Assembly: GCA_004335835.1 (NCBI GenBank)
Contig: RWJK01001124.1
Coordinates: 169,793-233,792 of the forward strand
Length of the DNA stretch: 64,000 nt
Source of the DNA: Scenedesmus sp. ARA3
Taxonomy: Eukaryota; Chlorophyta; Chlorophyceae; Sphaeropleales; Scenedesmaceae
Reading direction: 5' to 3'
Positions within the stretch are counted from its first letter, which is position 1. Each line of letters opens with the position of its first letter. Made by a program: the position numbers and the translations under genes. Shown in pieces: positions 10,908-23,768 of the stretch. The notes below the pieces were generated by a model. That model made no database searches and was not told the origin of the DNA. It worked only from the letters and a program-made list of their open reading frames with translations.

Positions 10908-11802
10908 CTAGCACTGCTTGGGCCCTGGGCTGAGATTGCGTATTGACAGAATGCTGCACGTTCACCAGCGCCATTGCATTGCGGTGCACGGCCAGCCTGT
11001 CTTATGAACATACTTTGCAGACGCGTATACAGCTGATGCTGATGCATCAGCGAGATGTCTCAGGTTGTTGCGCCAGATCCCTATGCAGCCTTTGGCGCTG
11101 TCGTTACCTGGTGTGGCTTGACTGGTGACTTCAGGGCATTGACAATGCCAACGTTGACGGCCAACTCTTCCAGGTCTTTGTGGTTGCAGTCTCCTTGACC
11201 TGTCACGTCAGCTGTTTGAGGCGTTGTGTACACAACATGTGCTGTACAGCAACATGCCAGCCTGGACTCCAGGCCTGGGAGGCAGCGTGCTTGTGTTGCA
11301 TATTGTTGCACACATATGTGTAGGTATGTGTGTTTGCTGTGTTTCCAGTGACCGTGATCCTCTTCATGACTCCTCATCCCACCGAATTTATCGTAACGAT
11401 GTTGCTGACCCGAACTGCCAGCATCGGGCGGCATGTTACTGTCATGCGGGAAATTTGAAAGTCACGGCAGCATCCATACAGAGTAAACGCACCGATGCTT
11501 GAAACGCCCCATCAGGGTAATGGTCGTGTTCATACACGTCAATTGTGTTTGCCAAACACACCTCCGGCTGTATGAGAGCTGCTCCGGATCGTTGCAGGCT
11601 TCAGCGTATGCACCAGCTCCAGTACACGTCAAGCACACTCCCAGTACGGCACAATTCAGCACAATCACTTTTCAAACTTTTCAAGCGGTGCTGTGAGCCG
11701 GACGTCGCCACTTAGCTGCAGTGGGAGCAGCAAGAAAAGGAGTGGGGCACACTGGCAGTGCCTTCTGGCAGAGAGCAGCAGGATATAGCAGAGGTTGATG
11801 CC
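10908..11802. other. Intergenic stretch, no supported gene
   Basis: Follows the WRAP73 stop. Open frames are short and none is recognised. The MYND frame is open back to a TAG at 11713-11715 and reads LQWEQQEKEWGTLA, so an upstream exon of that gene may begin near 11716. Confidence 0.4.
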
Positions 11803-13233
11803 ATGTCAGGGGTAGCAGACGTCTCAAGCAATGGCAGTGACGTTGCTAGGCTGGACGAGGTGCGTGCCCAGTGCAGGGTGCTGCTCCACAATGCTTGTTG
11901 CACGTGGTAGTGCACGATACATGTATCCGCAACTTTTCTTGACACTTGTCCACCCACCAGCACAAGTGCTCCCTGCCACCTGCAACAAGCACTCAAAGTC
12001 AGACAAGGCAATGGTGACTCTAAAAGCTTATTGCATCAGCTCTGGTCCACAGGCATTGCCGTGCACTCAAAGAAGCCGCTGCTTTTGCCCTGCTGTTTAC
12101 TGCAGCTGTGCCAAGCAGCATCAGAGGCAGCGTCACAGCTCAGCCGCTTGTGGAAGCAGTCTGCACACACCAAGCTGCTGCAGCAGCCTCCCACTCAGAA
12201 GATGAGTGCCAAGCATGCAGCACTCTTCCTTCAGAGCAAAAAGCACACAGCTGCGCTGGAACATGCTCTGTCGCTTGCAGCCCATATATGCGCAGATCTG
12301 CAGCAACAGGGCCATCCACAGCACGGCCAGGACTTTGTCGACAGGGTTTTGGCTTCCAAGCCAGTGCCCACGCTTACCAGGCTGCTGATATGGCTGCAGC
12401 AGAAGCCAGAGCGCCTGCAGCTGCATGCGCTGGAAGCATGGAGCACAAGCCCAGCAAGCAGCAGCAGCAGCAACCATCTAGACTACGGGATCCTTTGGAT
12501 GGTGACTGCTGGAGGTAAGCGTATTCAGCTGGAGCAATCAATGCCAGCGTTAGAGCCGGGGGCGAACAGCATTAGCGTGTCAACAGGGCGGCCATGTGGA
12601 GAGCACCTACACAGCAGTATAGCAGGACATCTTCTGCGTCTGCAATGCTCAACTCAGCTTGGGACTGCTGTGCCGATGTGATGGAGATGTGATGGGACGG
12701 CAGCAGCCGCAGCATGCAGCAAGTACCATGCCTGGGTGTCATCCTGGCGCTGCTGCTGCTGCAGCACCTGCTGCCACCCTTGTTTTGCTGCTCTCAACTG
12801 TGGTTAGCTTCATCGTGGTGTGCTGCAACAGAACACCTTTGTTATTACAAAAACTTTGCTGCTCTCCCTCACAGCACCACTCTGTGCCCTGACCACCTGC
12901 GCCATGCAGGGCTTGTTGCGCTGCTGGACTTTGTGTTAAAATTCGGCGGCAGCAGCAGCAGCAGCAGCAAGACGCCCGCGGTGCTTGGCGAGCAGCTGAT
13001 CCAGCAAGGTAGGGCATGGTAGTGCTTGCGGGGATGCTGGCAGCAGTGCACCCTGACAACCCCCTGATGTGTGCTGCCTGGCCGCTAGCCCAGTTGGCGC
13101 AGCAGTGCACAAACTCACTCTGTTACCAAATGAACCATAGCTTCACTCGGTTTCATCAGTGTAGCGCCCCTGAATTGTGCAACCCCCTGAATTGTGCAGG
13201 CCCGTGGTGGCACTTGCCATACGCCCTCACCTG

Positions 13234-13281
<48 letters not shown>

Positions 13282-13562
13282 AGGCCTGCCTTTGCAGCTG
13301 CCAGCCTTCCTGCTGCAGTCCGTCGACCTCCTTGCAGCAGCCGGGCAGCCGGTGGTGTGCTCGCCGCTGCGCACTGCAATGCGTGTGGTGGAGGCTTTTA
13401 TAAGAGCGCTCACGCATGAGCACTGCGTGGCAGCGCTTGGCTTCAAGTGGTCCTGGGCAGCAGTCATGCTGCAGCAGCTGCTGAACTACGCAGTGGCTGC
13501 AGGCCTGATGCGCGCACTGCCAGGCGGAGCAGCAGCGCCGTCAGCGGCGGTGTGCAGGGCAG

Positions 13563-13600
<38 letters not shown>

Positions 13601-14912
13601 GGGAAGATATGGGAGAAACTGGCGTGCGCACAGGTCATAGCTCCTGTTGAATGCCTGCTGCGGTGTGCCAAGACGGCCCTGCTGCTGCAAAGCAAGCGGC
13701 AGCGCCTGTTGGACTGCACGCCTGCACAGGTGCACTCATCAGAGGCATGTCAGGCGTTCATCTTCCAGTCAGTGACAGCAGAGCTGGCACTGCAGCTGCT
13801 GGCGAGCCGCTGTCTGCTCATGCACCAGCAGCTGAAAGCAGTACAGCAGTACAAGCTGCAGCAGCAGCAGCAGCAGCAGCCGGTCCGGCTGCTGCGGCTG
13901 TCGCTGCAGCTTGGCAAGCGCATGCGTGGTGACCTGCTGCTGCTGCCTGATCCGAAGTCCAGGCTGGCTGAGCTGCTGCCAGGAGACGTGTTCACGGCTG
14001 CCGATGCAGCAATGCACGCACGCCGCCGCAGCAGCAGCGGCAGCAGCAGCAGGGACGTTGGCATGTTTGACCTGAACGACACGTGCACTATGCTGAATCT
14101 GCTGCTCTTCACGCTTATAGACGCCTGCATACCCAGCAGCAGCAGCCACAGCAGCACCAGTGCCAGCAGCAGCCAGCTGGTGCTCTCTGGGCCAGCACTG
14201 CAGCTGACAGCAGAGCTGCTGCTGCTGGCTGCTGCGCACTGGCAGCAGCTTTACTACAGCTTGACTGGGCGGCAGCAGTGGCTGCTGAACAAGCAGACAG
14301 CGCAGCTAACAAGCGAGGAACGTGCGGAAGTACAGGGGGTCAGAACCGGCAAGCTCGCTGCTGCGCACGAGCTACTGACAAGCTGTGAACGGCTGCTGCG
14401 GCAGCAGGTGACGCAGGCATGGGCCGGTGGGCAGGCGCAGGCGCCGATGCAGCTGTTGCAGCAGAGCGGCGGGCAGGTGCTGCTGCAGGGCCTGAGCCTG
14501 GCGGTGCGCTGCAGCAGCAGTGATGTGGCGCTGCGCAAGTATCTGACCATATCTGAGATGCTGTTTGTGCTGTCAGACTATGTTGGAGGTGAGTGTCCCA
14601 AACCCGCTGTTAATGTGTGGTACCCCACCGGACCCTCGGGTACGGCAGGGATGGTAGGAGACGTGGAGGCGCATGGGGTGTCCTCATCGCCAAACACATC
14701 CCCTTCCGTAACTTATGCGGGTGTTAAGTGTGAACACACCACGCGTAGCTCATTCATTCATTCATTGGTGTGTGGTGCCTCTGCTTTGCTGCATTCCATG
14801 TGCAGCACAATCCTCCTTGCTTCATCACCCAAATGCAACTCAACAGCACATCAGCCCTGTGCCGCACAGGAGTGCACTACGCATAACATACAATGCATCG
14901 AGCTGCTGCTGC

Positions 14913-14950
<38 letters not shown>

Positions 14951-16276
14951 GCACGCACAGACTGCGGTGAGGAGGGTGTGCTGCACCGCACCAGGCGGGA
15001 CCTGTTCACCAGCCAGCTGGCGCGCAAGAACCCGGTGCCCTTCTTTCAACTCCTGGACATCTGCGTGAGGTCGGGCCAGCTGCATATGACCACGCGCGAG
15101 GTTCTGCATCTGATGCAGCTGCTGGTGCACGGCAGCAGCAGGATCGGCACCAAGGGGCTGGCAGAGCTGCTCGCTGACCCTGCAGCAACAGCAGCGCTGG
15201 CCTCGGCGCTGTGCAGCATACTGAAGGTTAGCGCTAGAAGCTTCTCTGCAGCAGCAGCAGTGGCAGAGGTGGTGCAGACTCCCGGGTTGCGCACAGCATC
15301 TGTTGGTGCAGGCGCTTGCAACCTTGAGCCTCCCGCCACCAACTTCACTGCTGCGATGCAGCTGCTGCCACCGCTGCAGCAGCTGTGCTGTGCACTGAAG
15401 GCAGCAGTGCGGGCCGTAGAGCAGGACGCAGCTGCAGCAGCAGCTGCGGTGAGCAGCAGCAACAGCAGCAGGGTTGAGCAAGCCAAGACCAGTGCTGTGC
15501 TCCTGATGGTGCTGCTGCACCAGCGGCTGCTGGCGCTGCTGGAAGCTGCAGCAAGCAGTGCTGCACTTCATGAGCCAGACCTCCACGCAGCAGCAGCAGC
15601 TGCAGCTTCTGCACCACCTGCGGCAGGTTGCGGCGCGTACATGATGCTTGAGCTGACGCTTGTTGTGGCAGGAGTGCTGCTGGAGGCCGCAATGTTTGAG
15701 GAGTACTTGCAGCCGCAGCACGCTGCTGCTGCTGCTGCTGAGGCACGCAGGAACAGTTCAGGCACAAGACAATTATCAGCGGCAGCGGCAGATGCGCAAC
15801 ACGACGTCAGCAGCAGCGGCAGCAGCAGCAGCAGCAAGGCTGTGCGTTGGCATTACCTGCTGCGGCTGCATGAGTCGCGCAAGCTGGCGGGCGCAGCAGC
15901 AGCCGTCTCTGCAGCCTGGACTTCTGATGCTGCTAAGGTAGTTCGTGGTGCATGTGTTACTGCAGCGGCAGATGCAGAGACCCTTGTAGTAGCTCAACAG
16001 GCGGCGGCGGCAGGAGGCTGTGAGCAGATACAGCCGCTGATGGAACATCTGCTGGGCTTTTGCAGGGCGCTGAGCGGTGTAGCGCCGCTGCCTGTGGTGT
16101 GCAACAACCCCGAGTGCAGTGCACTGCATGGTGTCTCGGAAGCAGCGGCTGCACGCTTTGTTTGCAGCGGGTGCGGCTGCCGCTACTGCAGCGCTGCCTG
16201 CCAGGCTGCTGGCTGGAGGAGCCACAAGAAGGGCTGCAGGCGCATGGCAGCATGCGGGATGAGGGTGGAGGGCTGA
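11803..16276 (+). CDS. Large MYND-type zinc-finger protein
   Basis: Modelled exons: 11803-11859, 12040-12514, 12910-13008, 13284-14588, 14961-16276 (TGA), about 1,083 residues, phases consistent. Only the C-terminus is recognisable: a MYND finger with ligands CNNPEC, CSGC, CSAAC and HKKGC in the last ~60 residues. The first cysteine pair has four residues between rather than two. The rest is helical-looking and leucine-rich, broken by Ser/Ala/Gln runs from CAG-type triplets. MYND fingers bind proline-containing partner peptides (family knowledge); the partner here is unknown. No SET domain is seen. The sequence is open across the introns at 13009-13283 and 14589-14960, but splice consensus and CTG tracts mark both as introns. 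The N-terminus is uncertain and a short intron near 15229 is possible. Confidence 0.7.
13234..13280 (+). repeat. (CTG)n tract reaching the MYND exon 4 acceptor
   Basis: An almost pure CTG run leads directly into CTGCAG|GCC, so the acceptor AG is embedded in the end of the triplet run. Confidence 0.9.
14914..14949 (+). repeat. (CTG)12 tract before the last MYND acceptor
   Basis: Twelve CTG units end 11 bp before the CACGCACAG acceptor at 14960. Confidence 0.9.
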
Positions 16277-17103
16277 CAGTATTTGCGGTGTAGATGCAGC
16301 AGCAACGCAGCAGCGGCAGAGTTCAGCTCAGGACCTGCAGCAAAGCAGCAGCGAAAAGGTTGGTGAAGGAGGGTGGCATCAGCATTTACCTTACACTTGG
16401 TTTCATCTGGGTGTGGTCAGCTGGCCCTTGAGCGGCATTGGCGGTTGTGTTTGTCCAGGGAAGAAAGCGGCAAGTTGGTGCCACCTGCTGTTGGTACTCC
16501 GGACAGTAAGAGAACCTTGGCTTGGAGCCGATGTTATGTTGTTGGAATTGACTGGTCTGTTGTTGGTGTCTTGAACATTACACCATGCATGAAGTTCATG
16601 GTGCGCTGTCGCCAACTTCACACTTGCCAGGTGGCGGTGCAGCATGTGCCGGAGAAGGCTTATCACGGGAGGCAAGCCTTGGAAGTGCTGCTTTCAGCGG
16701 ATGGTGCGTCCATTGTCTGACCAGGAGTCTGGCTGAAGGGTGGCGACAGTTCCAGCTGGAACTCCATCCGCAGCTGCAGCTGGGTGCTTTCATCGGGTCG
16801 CAGTGTTGTGACTTGTGCGCGTCACCGCTGTTGGGTGCGCTCAAGTTTGCGTTGTTCGCAGCAGCATTCCTCGGCCCTGGCAGGCATGCGCCCGGGACCA
16901 ACGCAGGCTGCAAAGTTTGAAAACCCTACACCGAAGCAGTGAATTACTGCAGGCAGTGTGTGATTCAATGAACGGTTGCAGTATTTTGTTAACTCATCTG
17001 CGTGTTTGCTGCACTTATGCATTACTCCAGCCCGCCCTCGTACCGACACAGACGCCTGCAGGCTACGCGTTTGCAAAGCAGGGACAGATCTAGGCTCGTT
17101 TGC
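16277..17103. other. Intergenic stretch, no supported gene
   Basis: Lies between the MYND stop and the hydrolase start. I recognise no coding exon or repeat here. Confidence 0.4.
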
Positions 17104-19344
17104 ATGAGCAGCAATATTTCAACCAGCAAGGCAGTTACCTTTATAAACAACGATGTGAGTCACACGTGTTCAACTGCAGTGGACACATAGTCTTCTGCTC
17201 CTGTACAGCACATGCTGCTGCTGCAGTGCTGCTGCTGCTGTGCGCTGCTGACTTCGCTGAATGGCAGCTGTGAATTGAATGTGACACATGAGCAGTGCTC
17301 AAGAATGATGTGTGTCAGTTGAATCAGCCTGTGCTTGGGGTTGCAGGGGCTGAAGCTTGCAGGAACGCTCACTAGCAGCAGCAACCCAGGCAGCCAGCAA
17401 TGTATCATCATGAGCCATGGCTACCAGAGCTACAGGGAAGGCTTCCAACTGCCGGCACTGGCAGCTGCTCTGGCAGAAGCAGGTAAGCTATTGGTAACAG
17501 AATGCAGCTCACGCTGACGGTCACGCCACGCTTGCCAGTACCAGTTGCCAATGTGTACTTGTTCACTAGTTCAAGATCATGTGTTACATGGTGGATGGCC
17601 TAGCACACAATGCACCCACTTCATCCAGGTATACCCTTTGCTGCTGCTGTGTACTGCCAGGCACATTCACTCTGCAGTATTGCAGCAAAGGTCTCTGCAG
17701 CAGCAGTGTGCTGCGGGGAGTGCGCGCCCAAGGCCCCAAGCATGCAGTCAAAACAACTGATCCTCACCTTCTGCTGCTTGCAGGCTACAACAGCTTTAGG
17801 TTTGACTTCAGCGGTGAGTTTGACCAGCACGCTTGCAGGACACTTGCAGGCAACGTGCACGGCAGGCGTGCTTACAGCAGCTGCACAAGTGGGCTGCGCC
17901 CTGCCCCCTGATGGCATGCAATTCATGTCCATGCAGGCATCAGCGCAGCACTTCAGGAACACTGGCAGCAGTAGCCACGGCATGCAGCAGAGCCAGGGAA
18001 ACAGTGCAGGGGACAGCAGCAGCAGCAGAGGAGAACACAGTCTTCCTAGGCGTGCCTAGGCGTGCCTCCCCCGCCCTTCGCCGCCCTCATGCAAGTTGAT
18101 GTCTAAGCCAGGTGCAAGGCCTTGGAACTGCCGCATTCCCGACATTGGTTTGCAGCTTTTCGTGCTCACACCCTCTCTGCTGCTGGTGGCGCTGGCTGCT
18201 CAACAATTGCTGCTGCTGCCAGGCAATGGCGACAGCGAAGGCACCTTCCGCTTTGCCAACTACTGGGGTGAGGTGGCTGAGATCCATGCGGCCAAGCAGC
18301 ACCTGCAGCAGCATGAGGGGCAGGCCGTCATTGGGCTGCTAGGTAAGGGCCGGGGGTTGCAATGCAAGCCTTGCGGTGCAGTACAATGTAGTGCGGCGAT
18401 GCCGGAGGGCGGTAGGCTTAATGCGGTGAAGTGCGGCAAAGCGCAGCCACCTTGGCCTGTTGCATGTGTGGCAGTTTTGGGGTATTCGCACTACATGCTG
18501 CTGTCTTTGACCACGTGCAGCATGCTCGTGCAAAGCAACGCAGCTGCGTCTCCTGACCTGTACTGCCTCCTTCTGTCGGAACTTTATGCTGCATCAGGGC
18601 ACTCCAAAGCCGGCGGCGAGGTGGTGCTGTACGCCTCGTCATATGACGACATTCCACTCGTTATTAACGTAGCCGGGCGCTTCTGGATGGACAGGGGCGT
18701 CACCATGCGCTTTGGGGAAGACATTTTTGAGCGTGCAGCAGCAGCCCCTGTGGAGATGCCTGCTCAGAGAGATGATGGGCACACCTTCACCTGGCTGCTC
18801 ACAAAAGAAGTGAGCGAGCTGGCAGACCTTTGGAATGCATGGTTTGGTACAGCACCTTCACATGTCATAAGTCTTAAAACATACCACGCCAGGAGCTTTG
18901 CAGCAGCAGTGCATAGGATGTGGCTCCTGCAGCGCATCACTGGCATGTGGCATGCTGATCAACGCATGCTGTGACAGCGCAGCAGGGAAAGGAACTCCCA
19001 GTCGCAACAAGCCAGAGTGGCACGGTGCATAATGTGTGTGTTGGCGGCATAACTGTCTGCACTCACCTGTGTGTCTGCAGGACCTGGACGAGCGAATGAA
19101 CCTAGACATGGCTGCAGCAGCTGCTGGCATCAAGCGCTCAAAGGTCCTGACCATACACGGCACTGCTGACAGCGTCATCCCAATCGATGATGGCCGCCAG
19201 ATGGCTGAAAGCATAGCAGGCAGCAGCTTGGTTGAGGTTGAGGGGGCGGACCACAACTTCCGAGCATCAGAGCAGGTGCTGCAGCAGCTGATAGCCGCAG
19301 TGCTGGGTTTCCTGCAAGAAGGCAAGGCCAAGGGCTGGGTGTGA
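17104..19344 (+). CDS. Alpha/beta-hydrolase (serine hydrolase, S33-like)
   Basis: Exons: 17104-17154, 17347-17482, 17784-17813, 18223-18342, 18598-18809, 19081-19344 (TGA). Phases fit throughout, giving 270 residues, normal for a single-domain alpha/beta hydrolase. Visible features in order: a short N-terminus (MSSNISTSKAVTFINND), then GLKLAGTL; IIMSHGYQSYREGF with the oxyanion HG; FRFDFSGNGDSEG; the nucleophile elbow GHSKAGG with Ser ~115; HGTADSVIP with the acid Asp ~213; GADHNF with His ~241. The full triad is present, so an active esterase/lipase/thioesterase-like enzyme is likely, but the substrate cannot be told. No transit peptide is obvious. Unlike its neighbours, its introns hold no clear junction duplications. 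Confidence 0.85.
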
Positions 19345-20130
19345 GCAACAGCACTGCACCTGGCAGCTGCCGCTAAGCAACAGCAGTGTAGACATTTCAA
19401 AGGCGTGCATTCACGTTGGCATGGTGTCTTCCATGCTTTGTCAAGCCGTTGACATTGGCTATGGTCCATTGCATGGAGTCATGCTTTGTACGTGCACCTC
19501 AGCTCAGATCCCAGATCTGGTAGGCACTCCAAGGTTTGGCAACAGGCTAGCAGGCAGCGCGGTGGCACCGCACAGGCTTGTAAGCGTTTTGGTGTGTGTG
19601 ACCAGTGATTGCTGGGGTGCTTTCTCCTCAGGTGGATGCTACTCTCTATCCACTCCTGCTGCTGCTTCTTTGCAGATCTCTGCGGTACCGCTACTGGTAG
19701 TCATTGCAACTACAGGCTGCTGTTCTTGACATGCATGTTCAGGCGTTGTTAAGCGCGGCTGGGCGGTGGCTGAACGCTTTATGACGTTTTTGGTTTAGTG
19801 CAGCTGAAACACGCATGGTGACACCTGCAGGTGACACTGTCTCGCCAGCATCAGCGCGAGAGGAGCAGTCTGCTATTATGTGACGTATGTATACAGCTAC
19901 ACGAGACGTCAAGGTCAGTACTGTCACTTACAGGAGCTTTGCGAACACCGTTACTGTCGAAAGCAGCGCTGAGCATACTAGCCACAACACCACTTTAATG
20001 CAGATCATACACGTAGTTATTTCCTTCTGATTTAACCTAGGCGTTACCCGCTGCGTAAGCAGCAGGTGAGGTACTGTCACGTCAACATGGCAGAGGCAGC
20101 GCGATTGACTTCCTGCTGAGCAGCAAGGGC
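19345..20130. other. Intergenic stretch with a possible TGTAA poly-A signal
   Basis: TGTAA, the poly-A signal used by chlorophycean algae, occurs at 19579-19583, 235 bp after the hydrolase stop. Use of this site is a guess. No gene is supported here. Confidence 0.3.
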
Positions 20131-21328
20131 ATGATGCATCGAGATACAATCTGCCAAACTGTGGCAGAGCAGGAGTTTGACCTCGAGGTGAGCAGGAAGA
20201 TGCAGCGGATGTCAGCAGCTTGTGCTGAAGCAGCAGACCAGCACGCCTTGGCCCACGTGGGCCCACATGCAAACTGTGCCAGGTCAGCACCATTTCACGC
20301 CCTGCAGCGGTTGCATAGCCTGCCATTGGCACCTAGGGGTGGTATGCATCATTGAAGTGTCAGCAAAATTTGTTGTGGCTGGCAGGGTGGCACCGAAGGA
20401 TGCCAGCCTTGCTCAGCTTCTATGTTCTAGCACCCTGCTTTAGGAAGACGTCATCGCCTGAGTGGCCGCCCCGGGTTTAGACTGTCATTTGCCACCACAT
20501 GAACATTGTTTGTGCACCAGCATTTTTATGCAGCATTTCCTAAAAAGTGACCTTCTCCTCCCTTCTGATCCACACCCATTGTCAATCAAGTCAAGCACAA
20601 AAAATTACCATCACGAGACTTTCGGCGGGGGCCTCCTGGTCCAGCATTGCCTGAAGGTGCAGAACTGTGCAATCACTGTATGATTACGTTCTGACACATC
20701 ATCTACCACATGCTAAAAGACTCTGCAAACTGCATGTTAACATGCACTGCAGTACTCCCACCTGCGGAGCCTGGACTGCACAGAGCAGGAGAACCCCCAC
20801 GGGCGCCACCTCACTTTCCAGAAGACATACAGCATGCGGGACGTGGCAAGGCTGGCTTTGCAAGTCAACGGGCCCACAGGAGAGAACCTTCTGCTGCGCA
20901 AGCAGCGTGCAGATGCAAAGCTGCAACGCTCAGATACAAAGCAGCGCATCGCAGCGGAGCAGAAGGCAGCAGCAGCAGCGCTCACGCCGACAAGCCTGTC
21001 AGAGAAGCTCTGCAAGAAAGCTGGGGTGGCACCGTGGAGCAAGCTGACCAAGCAGGACACGTTGACCAAGTTTGACTTGGAGTACAGTGAGCTGGAAGCC
21101 CTAGGGGTGGCGTTTGAGGCAAAGCCCACCCCCAGGAACCCCAGGTTATAGCCCATGCGGCTATACAAGGCTGGGGACGTGGCCAGTGCCTTGGCTAGGA
21201 AGCAGCAGAGGGCCCAGGAGCTGCAGCAGCAGCGGGAAAATGCCAGAGCAGCACAGATGGCGGCCTCTCGGCGCGCTGCGCGGGCAGCTGCAGCCGCAAT
21301 TGAGGGAGCTGCAGAGCAGCAGGCATGA
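20131..21328 (+). CDS. XPA-C-like protein interrupted by one in-frame TAG
   Basis: Tentative model: exon 20131-20187 and exon 20753-21328, in one frame except for a TAG at 21149-21151. The second exon (acceptor ACTGCAG) reads YSHLRSLDCTEQENPHGRHL... then SKLTKQDTLTKFDLEYSELE, AKPTPRNPRL, the TAG, and PMRLYKAGDVASALARK, followed by a charged Ala/Gln helix to TGA at 21326. The LTK...K(F)DL...LE.L...NP...PMRLY pattern resembles the C-terminal domain of the nucleotide-excision-repair protein XPA (inference from motif order). No XPA zinc finger is seen. The TAG sits close to where XPA proteins often have a Trp, and TGG to TAG is a single change. It could be a pseudogene, a readthrough gene or a sequencing error. 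The first exon is weakly supported. Confidence 0.45.
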
Positions 21329-21738
21329 AGCGGTGTTATGTCAGTCAGTATGGGCTTAGGCACTACTGTGCTTATTGCTTATTGTACAGTGACAGCAGGC
21401 AGACGAGAGGGACACTGCCTGTTCACAACGGCTAATACTGCGAGCACGGCCCCCCCCCCAAAGCACCCTGAACCCCTCAGTGGGGAATTTGACTGGTCGC
21501 CGAGCGAGGTTGACCTACCAGCAGACAGCCTTACAGGCATTGTAACTTCACCGAAGACAATAACACTACTTCAGTTATTCGTCTTGCAAAACATCGGGGC
21601 AACAGCTCATGTTTCCACGAGTGAACCGATGCTTCGCCTTACGAAAAGGCCAGACCGCTTTTGCTGTGGCAAATCAGTTCGATAAGATTGTAAAACGTTA
21701 CCAATTGTACCTAGTAGTTTTTTGGGCTCTCCTGCAGA

Positions 21739-22453
21739 GTATGTTTGTGCCATCAGTCCAGATGCTGCCAAGCCAGTAGGGCCCAGCACCAGCACCACCG
21801 TGTGCAAGACATGCTCTGTGAAGCTCAAATTTTATGCAGCTAGCTACAAGAGTCAGACTGAAGTTCGCTCCACTAAGCGCAGCTGCACCCCAACATCACC
21901 ACCAGCGGCAAAGCATGTGTGCAGTACTGCTGCAGCGGGCAGCACGGTACTGCAGCACAGCCCGGCACCACCATCAGCGCTTGAGAGCCATTGGTAAGCA
22001 TCATCAGTGCCAGTATATCAACCTAGGCTGTACACGACATCGTATGCATATCCTGACACTCATGAGGTCCCGGAATCCGCTTGCAGGAGGGTGGGAGGTT
22101 TTAAGAGGCCGCAGCTTCACACTTCTGTTGACAAAGAGAACATGCCAACGTGTGCACAGCGGCTGGAGCAGCTGGTTGGCGCAGCACCTGCTGGTTTGAC
22201 AGCGTTGGGAGCCCTTTGCCCCTGCGAGTCAATGACAGCTGTCATGCAGGCTGACTGGGCAACCACCAAATCTATCAACCATGATAGACTGAGGACCGGG
22301 TACAGTGACACAGTATATATTGCTGATAATTGTGGACTGCATGCTATTAGCATGATGCTAACACATGCTTGCAACAGCTGGCTTGGATTGATCGGTCGCA
22401 GCAAAGTGTCACTGGCAAGTGCCGCGGCGGTCAACAACGGCGTGATGGCATAA
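21739..22453 (+). CDS. Possible two-exon gene fragment, unknown
   Basis: An exon from 21739 (acceptor TCTCCTGCAG) reads EYVCAISPDAAKPVGPSTST... to ALESH and ends at a good donor, CATTG|GTAAGC, near 21993. An acceptor CTTGCAG near 22086 continues the frame as W|RVGGFKRPQLHTSVDKENMP to a TAA at 22453. The phase match across a consensus intron is the only support. No domain is recognised and the 5' end is missing. Confidence 0.25.
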
Positions 22454-22835
22454 ACCGGAACGCAATGTTCATATGACCTAGTACTGTGATTATTTGACAT
22501 GTTGTAGCCTGCATAGCTGCCTGCATAAGGGAGTGACATTTGACGGCCAGTACGTATGAGCATGACACACCCGATTGCTTTCCATTGACGGGCATCAAAG
22601 GCCATCAGCAACACTTGAAATGCAAAGATAGCTATCTGGACAGTTCCCAGGTGCTACACCCTACTGTCGCTTGCGTGTGCCCAAAGGTAAAGTGTTATGT
22701 CATTGCGTAAACCTGCAGGCAGTGTACCAGTTTTACTCCTCTGGCTTCCTCACCATCATGCATTGGCAGTCGATGCTTGTCTATGACGTATGTTAGGCAT
22801 GCGCAACACTTTGTTACCCAACGAGCACAGCACAG

Positions 22836-23732
22836 ATGGCTGCAGGCTTTCAGCAGGTCTCTGCGATGCCGACGCCAATCATAGCCGGTCAGCCGAAAGA
22901 CATATTAAATATTAACCAAGAGTTATTTGATCAGTCCGTCGTGGAGTGCGGTGGACATGAAGAAGAGCCTGAGCTGAAAGCAGTTTTGAGCAAGTGAGCG
23001 AACACAACCAGGGCCAGCCATCGTCAATCAGCCAAACAAATGTTACATGGCATACATGATGCCTGTACTCTTGTACGTGCTGTTTCGCGCTGCTTTTTGT
23101 AAGGGGCATGTGACTCATGTGGGGTGAGCTGTTACGCCGCCATGGTGCACCATACCTCTCATCATGGTGCATCCTGATGCACATGCACCCGCTGCTGCTG
23201 CTGTCACCACCACACCTTCACCTGTGCACTGTTGCTGCCCATCTTCATGTAACTGCCAGAGTGTCGCGATGGCTGTTGCCTATATGCTTCCTAGCTGGCG
23301 TCTTCAGCTACCTGGAGAGCACCAATTTGAACTTTGCAGCACTGCAGCTAAATGCAGGCCTAGGCTTTGCCCCACAGGTGATTGTCACTGCACAAGCTGC
23401 CGGTGAATGACGGCCAGCCCCCAGAAACAGGGATCCTGATCGTTAGCACAGCTGCGGCCTGGCACTAAGCGTCTGCTGTCGTGCTTCAAAAAGACAGCTC
23501 TTCGTGTCATGTTGTCCTGCTTTGCCAGCTGGCAATCTCAGCATTTGAATATAGACAGGTCACTGGCAGTACACAGCTGTGTCCCGCTGCAGCGCACAAG
23601 AGCAGGCTGGCTCCAGATGCACTGTATGCAGGTCAACGCCTTTGGTCAACAAAGTTTGACCAAGTTCCAAATGGACTGTGCTGTGCTTCCTGCAGGACTA
23701 TGGCCTGGGTGCTGGCCTGTTCTTCCTAGGTG

Positions 23733-23768
<36 letters not shown>

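Noticed and set aside
13016..16276. One 1,086-codon open frame taken as a single exon.
   Set aside because: It crosses two stretches with strong donor and acceptor consensus and CTG tracts (13009-13283, 14589-14960); splicing keeps frame and removes non-coding-looking sequence.
21107..21151. A 45-bp intron (GTGGCG...TTATAG) removing the in-frame TAG of the XPA-like gene.
   Set aside because: It would keep frame but is shorter than any other intron here, lacks a pyrimidine tract, and would delete the NP motif of the domain.
21149..21151. A nuclear code in which TAG is read as an amino acid.
   Set aside because: WRAP73, RMC1, both paralogs and the small membrane protein end at TAG where their families or frames end.
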